64,000 nt of DNA from Thiobacillus sp. (GTDB lineage Bacteria > Pseudomonadota > Gammaproteobacteria > Burkholderiales > Thiobacillaceae). The notes under the pieces were generated by a model. The model saw nothing but the letters and a program-made list of their open reading frames with translations, made no database searches and was not told the origin of the DNA. Of this stretch, positions 55,952 through 64,000 are shown one piece after another. Each line of letters begins with the position of its first letter. Within the stretch, counting starts at the first letter, position 1. Made by a program: the position numbers and the translations under genes. The stretch spans positions 1 to 64,000 of the forward strand of contig JAIBEI010000027.1 of NCBI GenBank assembly GCA_019459055.1, in the 5' to 3' direction.

Positions 55952-55980
55952 ATTATACCCACAATCTCCCGACTTGCCAG
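55952..55980 (-). promoter_or_regulatory. Promoter of the rpsP operon
   Basis: On the minus strand, CTGGCA (55975-55980), 17-base spacer and a perfect TATAAT (55952-55957), 36 bases before the rpsP start. It lies between the end of ffh and rpsP, so the ribosomal operon can be transcribed apart from ffh. Confidence 0.65.
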
Positions 55981-55990
55981 CGTGCCGGCA

Positions 55991-57334
<1,344 letters not shown>

Positions 57335-57357
57335 GGCGGTTCTCTGACACGTCTTCC

Positions 57358-57386
57358 TTGTTGCCGCTATGAGCGGCGTGGATAAT
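57358..57386 (+). promoter_or_regulatory. Possible promoter of the CcsA-like gene
   Basis: TTGTTG (57358-57363) and GATAAT (57381-57386) with 17 bases between, 34 bases ahead of the ATG at 57421. The spacer contains GCCGCT/AGCGGC. The -35 is only a partial match. Confidence 0.35.
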
Positions 57387-57420
57387 GGGGCTGGCTGAAT
57401 TCAGAGTTCCATTTTAACGA

Positions 57421-58206
57421 ATGTCTCCGCTATTGCTGGTTACTTTATGTGTGAGTGCGCTGTATGGCTGGGTGGCCTGGCGCCTGCGGCGCACGCCGCC
57501 CGCCGCGTCGGTGCGCTGGCTGCTGCCGCTGGCCCTGCTGGCCCACGGCGCGCTGATCTATCAATCGATGCTGGGGCAGGGCGATATCCGGCTCGGCTTC
57601 GGCAATTCCCTGTCGACCATTCTATGGCTGACCGCGCTGGCCTACTGGCTGGCCAGCCAGGGTGCGCCGCTGGCGCGCCTGCAGTCGTGGGTCAGCGGGC
57701 TGGCGGCGGTCTCGGTACTGGTCATGGCGTTTTTCACCGCCAGCCATGCGATTCCCGACTCGCAGGCACTGGCGCTGCGCATGCACCTGGTCGTGTCTTT
57801 TCTCGCCTATGGCCTGCTGGCCGTAGCGGCCTTGCACGCGGTGCTGATGACCATGCTGGAAAAACAGCTGCATCGCGGTGCGCTCATGCAGGACGGCGCA
57901 CCGCCGCTGCTGACGCTGGAGGCGATGCTATTCAGGACCATCGGCGTCGGATTCGTGCTGCTGACCCTGGCGGTGTTCAGCGGCGTGTTTTTTTCGGAAG
58001 AGCTCTTCGGAACGCCTTTGCAGTTCTCCCATAAGATCGTGTTCGCCATTCTGTCCTGGCTGGTGTTCGGCGGCCTGCTGGTGGGGCGGCATTTCCGCGG
58101 CTGGCGCGGGCGCACGGCGCTGGTCTGGACGATCACGGGCTTCACTCTGCTGCTGCTGGCCTATCTGGGCACCCAGTTCGTGATGGAAGTGTTGCTTGGG
58201 CGCTGA
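57421..58206 (+). CDS. CcsA/YpjD-type cytochrome c assembly family membrane protein
   Basis: A 261-residue protein with about eight membrane helices. It shows RLGFGNSLSTILWLTALAYWLASQ, RMHLVVSFLAYGLLAVAALHAVLM and the FSHKIVFAILSWLVFGGLLVGRHFRGWRGRTALVWTITGF end typical of YpjD. The tryptophan-rich haem WWD motif of real CcsA/CcmC is absent. Bacterial YpjD lies next to ffh and corC, as here, and its role is unknown. Confidence 0.85.
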   Translation: MSPLLLVTLCVSALYGWVAWRLRRTPPAASVRWLLPLALLAHGALIYQSMLGQGDIRLGFGNSLSTILWLTALAYWLASQGAPLARLQSWVSGLAAVSVLVMAFFTASHAIPDSQALALRMHLVVSFLAYGLLAVAALHAVLMTMLEKQLHRGALMQDGAPPLLTLEAMLFRTIGVGFVLLTLAVFSGVFFSEELFGTPLQFSHKIVFAILSWLVFGGLLVGRHFRGWRGRTALVWTITGFTLLLLAYLGTQFVMEVLLGR

Positions 58207-58243
58207 GTCGTCCGCCCGCTGGCACTCTTTTCAGGAATAGTCC

Positions 58244-59542
58244 TTGGAAGCCTTATCTATCGGTACCCTGTTTGGCCTGCTCGCAGGCCTGCTGTTTTTG
58301 TCGGCCTGCTTTTCCGCATCCGAAACCGCCATGATGGCGATCAACCGCTATCGGCTGCGTCATGCTGCGGAAACCGGCCAGCGCGGCGCGATACTGACCC
58401 TATCGCTGCTGAACCGGACCGACAAGCTGCTGGGCGTGATTCTGCTCGGTAACAATCTGGTGAATATCGCTGCCGCGACGCTGGCGACGATCATTTCGAT
58501 CCGCCTGTTCGGCGACTCCGATCTTGCGCTGTCGCTGGCGACGCTGCTGCTGACCTTTCTGATCCTGGTGTTCAGCGAAGTCACGCCCAAGGTGCTTGGT
58601 GCGTCCCATCCAGAACGCATTGCCTATCCGGCCGCGTATGTGCTGGTGCCGATGCTCAAGCTGACGTATCCGGTGGTCTGGTTTGTCAATCTGTTCGTGC
58701 AGGGGATCTTGAGGCTGTTGCGGATCAAGCCGCCCGAGCCGGGGCACGGCAATCGCCTCGGTCTGGAGGAGCTGCGGACCATCGTGCTGGAATCGTCCGG
58801 GTTGTTGCCGCGCGAACACCACAGAATTTTGGTGAATCTTCTGGAACTGGAGGACATCACCGTCGATGACGTCATGACGCCGCGCAGCCAGATCGAGGCA
58901 ATCGATATCGAGGACGACCCCGAGCGGCTGCGCCAGCAGATTTCCACCAGCCACCATACCCGGCTGGTGGTGCATGCGGGATCAAGCGACAACCTGCTCG
59001 GCGTGCTGCATGTGCGGCGGGTGCTGCATGCACTAGCCGGCGAGGAGCTGGACCCGGAGACCTTGAAGGGCAATCTTGAGCAACCCTATTTCGTCCCCGC
59101 GGGAACGCCACTGTTCACCCAGCTGCGCAACTTTCAGAACAGCCGCCGCCGGCTCGCGCTGGTGGTCGATGAATACGGTGAGTTGCAGGGACTGGTGACG
59201 CTGGAAGACCTGCTGGAGGAAATGGTCGGCGAGTTCACCACCCAGGCGCCGTCGGACACGGGTTTCCTGCGGCGTGAAGCGGATGGCAGCTGGCTGGCCG
59301 AGGGTTCTGTTCTGCTGCGTCATCTGAACCGCAAGCTGGGCTTGTCGTTGCCGCTGGACGGCCCGAAGACGCTGAACGGCCTGCTGCTGGAACATTTCGA
59401 GGACATTCCCGAGGCGGGGGTGAGCATCAAACTGGGCGACGTGCCGGTGGAAATCGTGCAGACACAGGATCGGGCAGTGAAGATGGCGCGCATCTATCCG
59501 CCGGCATCGGATGGCGTCTCGTCCGGAAACGCCTCAATTTAG
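58244..59542 (+). CDS. HlyC/CorC family transporter with CBS domains
   Basis: A 432-residue protein. An N-terminal DUF21 (CNNM) domain has four membrane helices (NRYRLRHAAETGQRGAILTLSLLNRTDKLLGVILLGNNLVNI and FSEVTPKVLGASHPERIAYPAA). CBS pair follows (VDDVMTPRSQIEAIDIEDDP and LALVVDEYGELQGLVTLEDLLEEMVGEF), then the CorC_HlyC domain. These proteins export or sense Mg/Co-type ions. The start is TTG at 58244. Confidence 0.9.
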   Translation: MEALSIGTLFGLLAGLLFLSACFSASETAMMAINRYRLRHAAETGQRGAILTLSLLNRTDKLLGVILLGNNLVNIAAATLATIISIRLFGDSDLALSLATLLLTFLILVFSEVTPKVLGASHPERIAYPAAYVLVPMLKLTYPVVWFVNLFVQGILRLLRIKPPEPGHGNRLGLEELRTIVLESSGLLPREHHRILVNLLELEDITVDDVMTPRSQIEAIDIEDDPERLRQQISTSHHTRLVVHAGSSDNLLGVLHVRRVLHALAGEELDPETLKGNLEQPYFVPAGTPLFTQLRNFQNSRRRLALVVDEYGELQGLVTLEDLLEEMVGEFTTQAPSDTGFLRREADGSWLAEGSVLLRHLNRKLGLSLPLDGPKTLNGLLLEHFEDIPEAGVSIKLGDVPVEIVQTQDRAVKMARIYPPASDGVSSGNASI

Positions 59543-59635
59543 GCGAAAGATCGCCGTTAAGTCCTGTGATCGCCCATTCGCCGCCTTTCGGCGAGTGAGA
59601 AAAAACCTGATGCTGGACTTGTCTGGAACCGAGTA

Positions 59636-61354
59636 ATGGCTGCTGTGACAAACACCAACAATTTAACCGGATTGGCACGCGCCATGGTCAACCATGGCTG
59701 GCTGTCCGAGGACGATGCCGAGGGCGTATGGAAGCGCGCCAGCCAGTCGGGCGAATCGTTCGTGACCGAGCTGATCAAGGGAAAGCGTTTCAAGGCCGAC
59801 CAGGTCGCCGAATTCGCGGCCATCTCGTTTGGCTACCCCTTCCTCGACCTGAATGCCATGGATGCCGAGAACCTGCCGCAGGGGGTTCTCGATCCGAAGC
59901 TGGTGCAAAAGCGGCGCGTGATTGCCCTGTATCAGCGGGGCAACAAGCTGTATGTGGCGACCTCCGACCCGACTCATCTGCAGGCGCTGGACGAAGTGAA
60001 GTTCCAGACCGGGCAGGCGGTGGAACCGGTGGTGGTGGAGGACGACAAGCTCGGCAAGCTGATCCAGAAAGCGGGTGAGGCAGACGACAACACGATGGCG
60101 GTGTTGAATGCCGAGGATCTCAATCTGGATTTCGCCGACGAGGAAAGCGCCGCCGCTGCCCAGCAGGATACCGGCGGCATCGAAATCGACGATGCGCCGG
60201 TGGTGCGCTATCTGCAGAAAATCATGCTCGACGCCATCAATCAGGGTGCATCCGACATCCATTTCGAGCCGTACGAGAAGTATTACCGCATCCGCTACCG
60301 CCGTGACGGCATCCTGTCCGAAGTGGCGCAGCCGCCGATGGCGATCAAGGACAAAGTGGCCTCGCGCATCAAGGTGCTGTCGCGGCTGGATATCTCGGAG
60401 AAGCGCGTGCCGCAGGACGGTCGCATGAAGATGGTGCTGTCGAAGAACCGCGCCATCGATTTCCGGGTCAGCACTTTGCCCACGCTGTATGGCGAAAAGA
60501 TCGTCATGCGGATTCTCGACCCAGCCAGCGCGCAGCTGGGGATCGAGGCGCTGGGCTACGAGCCGTGGCAGAAGGAACTGCTGCTGAACGCGGTGCAGCG
60601 TCCCTACGGCATGGTGCTGGTGACCGGCCCGACCGGTTCCGGCAAGACCGTGTCGCTCTACACCTGCTTGAACATCCTAAACAAGCCCGACGTCAACATC
60701 TCGACGGCGGAAGACCCGGCGGAAATCCAGTTGCCCGGCATCAACCAGGTCAACGTCAACGACAAGGCCGGACTGACCTTTTCGGCGGCGCTGAAATCCT
60801 TCCTGCGGCAGGATCCCGATGTCATCATGGTCGGCGAGATCCGCGACCTGGAAACCGCCGACATCGCCATCAAGGCCGCACAGACCGGCCACATGGTGAT
60901 GTCCACCCTGCACACCAATGACGCGCCCGGCACGTTGACCCGCCTGCTGAACATGGGCGTGGCGCCGTTCAACGTCGCCTCCTCGGTGATTCTGATCACC
61001 GCGCAGCGGCTGGCGCGCCGCTTATGTTCCTGCAAGCAGCCGACTGACATTCCGCAGGAAGCCCTGCTGGCGGCCGGATTTACCGAGGACCAGTTGGACG
61101 GGACCTGGCAGCCCTATAAACCGGTGGGCTGCGACATCTGCGGCGGCACCGGCTACAAGGGGCGGGTAGGTATTTACCAGGTGATGCCGATCACCGACGC
61201 CATGACGCGCATCATCATCAAGGGCGGCAACGAATCCGATATTGGCGACCAGGCGCGGCGCGAAGGCGTACGCGATCTCCGTCAAGCAGGCTTGTTGAAA
61301 GTAAAAGCAGGTCTCACCTCGCTGGAAGAGGTCGAGGCCGTTACCAACATCTAA
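59636..61354 (+). CDS. pilB: Type IV pilus assembly ATPase PilB
   Basis: A 572-residue hexameric ATPase powering pilus extension. An N-terminal MshEN-like domain (residues 1-150) precedes the core: SDIHFEPYEKYYRIRYRRDGIL, Walker A GPTGSGKT near residue 332, Walker B DVIMVGEIRDLETADIA and the tetracysteine zinc site (CSCKQP…CDICGGTGY). A short gap of 93 bases upstream contains a hairpin (CGCCG-CCTTT-CGGCG). It is followed by pilC and pilD. Confidence 0.96.
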   Translation: MAAVTNTNNLTGLARAMVNHGWLSEDDAEGVWKRASQSGESFVTELIKGKRFKADQVAEFAAISFGYPFLDLNAMDAENLPQGVLDPKLVQKRRVIALYQRGNKLYVATSDPTHLQALDEVKFQTGQAVEPVVVEDDKLGKLIQKAGEADDNTMAVLNAEDLNLDFADEESAAAAQQDTGGIEIDDAPVVRYLQKIMLDAINQGASDIHFEPYEKYYRIRYRRDGILSEVAQPPMAIKDKVASRIKVLSRLDISEKRVPQDGRMKMVLSKNRAIDFRVSTLPTLYGEKIVMRILDPASAQLGIEALGYEPWQKELLLNAVQRPYGMVLVTGPTGSGKTVSLYTCLNILNKPDVNISTAEDPAEIQLPGINQVNVNDKAGLTFSAALKSFLRQDPDVIMVGEIRDLETADIAIKAAQTGHMVMSTLHTNDAPGTLTRLLNMGVAPFNVASSVILITAQRLARRLCSCKQPTDIPQEALLAAGFTEDQLDGTWQPYKPVGCDICGGTGYKGRVGIYQVMPITDAMTRIIIKGGNESDIGDQARREGVRDLRQAGLLKVKAGLTSLEEVEAVTNI

Positions 61355-61373
61355 GGTCTAAGGAATTTTCTGT

Positions 61374-62594
61374 ATGGCTACAGCGGCAAAGGCAGTCAAG
61401 GACGCCACCTTCCTGTGGGAAGGCATGGACAAGCGCGGGAAGAAGGTCAAAGGCCAGGTGATGGCCGGCGGCGAAGCCGTGGTCAACTCCATGCTGCGCA
61501 AGCAGGGCGTCACCGTCACCAAGGTCAAGAAACAGAGCACGCTGTTTTCGAGCGGCAAGCGCATCACCGACAAGGATGTCACCCTGTTCACCCGCCAGCT
61601 GGCGACCATGATGAAGGCCGGGGTGCCGCTGCTGCAATCATTCGAAATCGTGGCGCGCGGGCATTCCAACCCGTCGATGCAGCGGCTGCTGCTGGAAATC
61701 AAGGCAGACATCGAGAAGGGCAGCAGCCTTACCCAGGCGTTCGGGCGCCATCCGCTGTATTTTGACGCGCTGTTCTGCAACCTGGTGGGCGCGGGCGAAT
61801 CGGCCGGTATTCTGGATGGCGTGCTCGAACGCCTGGCGATCTACAAGGAAAAAATCCTCGGGATCAAGAGCAAGATCAAATCGGCGCTGTTCTACCCGGT
61901 TTCCATCATTGTGGTGGCGTTCGTCATCACCGCCATCATCATGATTTTCGTCATTCCGGCGTTCAAGGACCTGTTCAGCAGCTTTGGCGCGGATCTGCCG
62001 ACGCCGACCCTGGTGGTGATGGCGATATCGGACTTCTTCGTCGAATGGTGGTGGGCAATTTTCGGTGTCATCGGCGGCGGCATCTATGCCTTGCTGCAAG
62101 CCTGGAAGCGCTCACGCAAGGTGCAGATGTTCATGGATCGCGTCATGCTCAAGCTGCCGATTTTCGGCGCGGTGATCGAAAAAGCCACCATCGCGCGCTG
62201 GACGCGCACGCTGTCCACCATGTTCGCCGCCGGGGTGCCGCTGGTCGAAGCGCTGGAATCGGTGGGCGGGGCGTCGGGCAACCAGGTGTTCGTCGAGGCC
62301 ACCCAAAAAATCCGCGGCGAAGTCTCGACCGGCACGGCGCTGACGCAGGCGATGCAGAACTCCGGACGCTTTCCCAACATGGTGCTGCAGATGGCCGCCA
62401 TCGGCGAGGAATCCGGTGCGCTCGACTCCATGCTGGGCAAGGTGGCCGACTTCTACGAGGCCGAGGTGGATGACGCCGTGGCGGCCCTGTCCAGCCTGAT
62501 GGAACCGATCATCATGGTGGTGCTGGGCACGCTCATCGGCGGCATGGTCGTCGCCATGTACCTGCCGATCTTCAAGATGGGATCGGTCGTCTAA
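61374..62594 (+). CDS. pilC: Type IV pilus inner-membrane platform protein PilC
   Basis: A 406-residue GspF-type protein with two repeated domains and three membrane helices. The first repeat is FTRQLATMMKAGVPLLQSFEIVARGHSNPSMQRLLLEI; the second is WTRTLSTMFAAGVPLVEALESVGGASGN. It connects PilB to the pilus base. Its stop overlaps the pilD start by one base (TAATG). Confidence 0.96.
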   Translation: MATAAKAVKDATFLWEGMDKRGKKVKGQVMAGGEAVVNSMLRKQGVTVTKVKKQSTLFSSGKRITDKDVTLFTRQLATMMKAGVPLLQSFEIVARGHSNPSMQRLLLEIKADIEKGSSLTQAFGRHPLYFDALFCNLVGAGESAGILDGVLERLAIYKEKILGIKSKIKSALFYPVSIIVVAFVITAIIMIFVIPAFKDLFSSFGADLPTPTLVVMAISDFFVEWWWAIFGVIGGGIYALLQAWKRSRKVQMFMDRVMLKLPIFGAVIEKATIARWTRTLSTMFAAGVPLVEALESVGGASGNQVFVEATQKIRGEVSTGTALTQAMQNSGRFPNMVLQMAAIGEESGALDSMLGKVADFYEAEVDDAVAALSSLMEPIIMVVLGTLIGGMVVAMYLPIFKMGSVV

Positions 62595-63445
62595 TGGAAC
62601 TGCTGCACGCCGAACCAGCCCTGTTCACCGGGCTGGTTTTTTTATTCAGCCTGCTGGTCGGCAGCTTTCTCAACGTCGTCATCCATCGCCTGCCCAAAAT
62701 GATGGAGGCGGAATGGCAGGCGCAGTGCGCCGAACTGCGCGGCGAAACGCCTGCTGAATCCACGCCGTACAACCTCGCCGTGCCGCGTTCGGCCTGTCCG
62801 CAGTGCGGGCATCGGATCACCGCGCTGGAAAACTTCCCGCTGCTGTCGTGGCTGTGGCTGCGCGGGCGCTGTTCCGCGTGCAGCGCGCCGATCGGCGCGC
62901 GCTACCCCCTGGTCGAATTGCTCACCGCACTGCTGTCGGCGGCGGTGGCCTGGAAGTGGGGCGTGAGCGTGCAAACGCTGGGCGCGCTGCTCTTGGTGTG
63001 GACGCTGGTCGCTTTGGCATTCATCGACCTCGACACCACCCTGCTGCCCGACAGCCTCACCCTGCCGCTGCTGTGGCTGGGGCTGCTGTTCAACCTGGGC
63101 GGGCATTTCGCCAGCCTGCCGGATGCGGTCATCGGCGCCATGGCCGGCTACGGGGTGCTGTGGTCGGTGTACTGGCTGTTCAAGCTGGTCACCGGCAAAG
63201 ACGGCATGGGTTACGGCGACTTCAAGCTGCTGGCGGCCATCGGCGCCTGGCTCGGCTGGCAGATACTGCCCGTCACCCTGTTGCTGTCGTCGGTGGTCGG
63301 CGCGGCAGTCGGGATCGCGATGATCGTGCTGGTGAAGCACGACCGGCGCATGCCGATTCCCTTCGGCCCTTATCTGGCCGGCGGCGGGCTGGTGGCGCTG
63401 TTCTTCGGCGCCGACCTGACGCAGGCCTATCTCGCACAATTCTGA
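62594..63445 (+). CDS. pilD: Prepilin leader peptidase / N-methyltransferase PilD
   Basis: A 283-residue membrane aspartic protease. The zinc-type tetracysteine loop is CPQCGH and CSACSAPIG, and the catalytic Asp residues are in FIDLDTTLLPD and GYGDFKLLAAIGAWLGW. It cleaves and N-methylates type IV prepilins. Its TGA overlaps the coaE ATG (TGATG at 63443-63447). Confidence 0.96.
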   Translation: MELLHAEPALFTGLVFLFSLLVGSFLNVVIHRLPKMMEAEWQAQCAELRGETPAESTPYNLAVPRSACPQCGHRITALENFPLLSWLWLRGRCSACSAPIGARYPLVELLTALLSAAVAWKWGVSVQTLGALLLVWTLVALAFIDLDTTLLPDSLTLPLLWLGLLFNLGGHFASLPDAVIGAMAGYGVLWSVYWLFKLVTGKDGMGYGDFKLLAAIGAWLGWQILPVTLLLSSVVGAAVGIAMIVLVKHDRRMPIPFGPYLAGGGLVALFFGADLTQAYLAQF

Positions 63446-64000
63446 TGTTCACGGTCGGCCTCACCGGCGGCATCGGTTCGGGCAAGTCGACCGTCGCCGA
63501 TTGCTTTGCCGCGCTGGGCGTGCCGGTGATCGATACCGATGTCATTGCACGCGACCTCACCGCACCCGCAAGGGGTACGCCGCCAGACGCTCGCCCTGCG
63601 GGCGGTGCGTGGTTGTTGCCGACTTGTCGGCTTTACAACCACGGCCTGCCCCTTGCGGGTGGTCTTGGCGCAGCCCCCGGCGGGGCGGTACTGGAGGAGA
63701 TCCGCGCGGTGTTCGGCGAAGCGGTGATGCAGGCCGACGGCACACTGGACCGCGCCGCCCTGCGCCGCCGCGTATTTTCCGACAGCGCCGCGCGGCGCCA
63801 GCTCGAAGCCATCCTGCACCCGCGTATCCGGCAGGTGGTGGGGGATAGGCTCGCCATGTTGACCGCGCCCTATGCGCTCGTCGTGATTCCCCTGCTGGTG
63901 CAGCGCCAAGACCACCCGCAAGGGGCAGGCCGTGGTTGTAAAGCCGACAAGTCGGCAACAACCACGCACCGCCCGAAGGGCGAGCGTCTGGCGGCGTACC
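63445..64000 (+). CDS. coaE: Dephospho-CoA kinase with in-frame repeat insertions, runs off window
   Basis: The first 185 codons of coaE, the last step of coenzyme A synthesis. The P-loop is normal (GGIGSGKST, residues 8-16), followed by DTDVIARDLTAP. Codons 42-78 are an in-frame insert encoded by a palindromic repeat. Normal CoaE then resumes: GGAVLEEIRAVFGEAVMQADGTLDRAALRRRVF, ILHPRIRQ and VIPLLV. From codon 154 a second, inverted copy of the repeat is read as protein to the window end. The frame stays open throughout. Whether the enzyme is active cannot be judged; an essential enzyme with protein inserts or a recent pseudogene are both possible. Confidence 0.85.
   Translation, partial: MFTVGLTGGIGSGKSTVADCFAALGVPVIDTDVIARDLTAPARGTPPDARPAGGAWLLPTCRLYNHGLPLAGGLGAAPGGAVLEEIRAVFGEAVMQADGTLDRAALRRRVFSDSAARRQLEAILHPRIRQVVGDRLAMLTAPYALVVIPLLVQRQDHPQGAGRGCKADKSATTTHRPKGERLAAY
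63561..63670 (-). repeat. Palindromic repeat element in coaE, copy 1
   Basis: A 110-base copy, with 13-base terminal inverted repeats CACCCGCAAGGGG (63563-63575) and CCCCTTGCGGGTG (63649-63661). Two internal hairpins lie between: CGCCC/GGGCG and the CGTGGTTGT…ACAACCACG two-tier stem also found at 272-329. It is the inverse of the copy at 63904. Confidence 0.88.
63904..64000 (+). repeat. Palindromic repeat element in coaE, copy 2 (cut by window end)
   Basis: 97 bases that match the reverse complement of the first coaE copy at all but one position (A for C in the loop of the small hairpin). The last bases reach the expected start of the second terminal arm. Reading as coaE: RQDHPQGAGRGCKADKSATT and on. 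Confidence 0.88.

Noticed and set aside
63445-64000. coaE as a simple frameshifted pseudogene
   Set aside because: The frame is continuous, the first insert is exactly 37 codons, and normal CoaE resumes in phase. Loss of function through the inserts remains possible.

Overview
This 64 kb window looks like the chromosome of a betaproteobacterium, probably a sulfur-oxidising Nitrosomonadales/Thiobacillus-like organism. That placement is an inference from the high G+C, the gene orders (pilT-pilU beside yggS-proC-yggT; pilB-pilC-pilD-coaE; EIIA-HPr-EI beside apbE-gshB-gshA; rpsP-rimM-trmD-rplS next to ffh) and the 'ferrooxidans-type' GshA. Nearly all of it is dense housekeeping sequence. There is no prophage, no CRISPR array and no intact transposase gene.

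Layout. 0-8.8 kb: prlC, a gamma-carbonic-anhydrase-like protein, two TlpA-type thioredoxins, ettA, slyX, hemJ and an RNA methyltransferase. 8.8-15.6 kb: pilU/pilT, then divergently yggS-proC-yggT-yggU and a dynamin-like GTPase. 15.6-21.3 kb: a regulatory PTS (EI, HPr, EIIA), apbE and glutathione synthesis. 21.3-28.2 kb: trmL, a DsbA/DsbB-like pair, a PA2779/PA2778 pair, gpsA, secB, trxC and grxC. 27.7-33.2 kb: a rhodanese/DUF2892/RND efflux operon whose promoter carries a perfect palindrome over its -10 box, beside an ArsR-family regulator with the two cysteines of persulfide sensors. 33.3-39.4 kb: gpmI, envC, ctpA, moeB-like and slmA. 39.4-46.6 kb: a CAU tRNA, rpoD, dnaG, yqeY-like, rpsU, tsaD and plsY. 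46.7-51.5 kb: folB, a TSUP transporter, two M14-type deacylases and a GCS2-like carboxylate-amine ligase, interrupted by a structured MITE-like element. 51.5-57.3 kb: xerD, ogt, a DUF2238 protein, the rplS-trmD-rimM-rpsP operon and ffh. 57.4-64 kb: a CcsA-like protein, a CorC-like protein, pilB-pilC-pilD and coaE, which runs off the window.

The most unusual signal is a family of small palindromic repeats. Copies lie downstream of prlC, and two further copies in opposite orientations sit inside the essential gene coaE. The first coaE copy adds 37 codons in frame between otherwise normal CoaE sequence; the second is also read through to the window end. A 24-base remnant seems to be embedded in frame in prlC. 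Stem positions change in a compensatory way between copies, so the folded form appears to be conserved. This resembles, but is not recognisably, the protein-embedded Rickettsia palindromic elements.

A recurring theme is thiol and sulfur chemistry: two TlpA proteins, a DsbA/DsbB-like pair, thioredoxin 2, glutaredoxin, rhodanese, glutathione synthesis, and a probable persulfide-responsive regulator.
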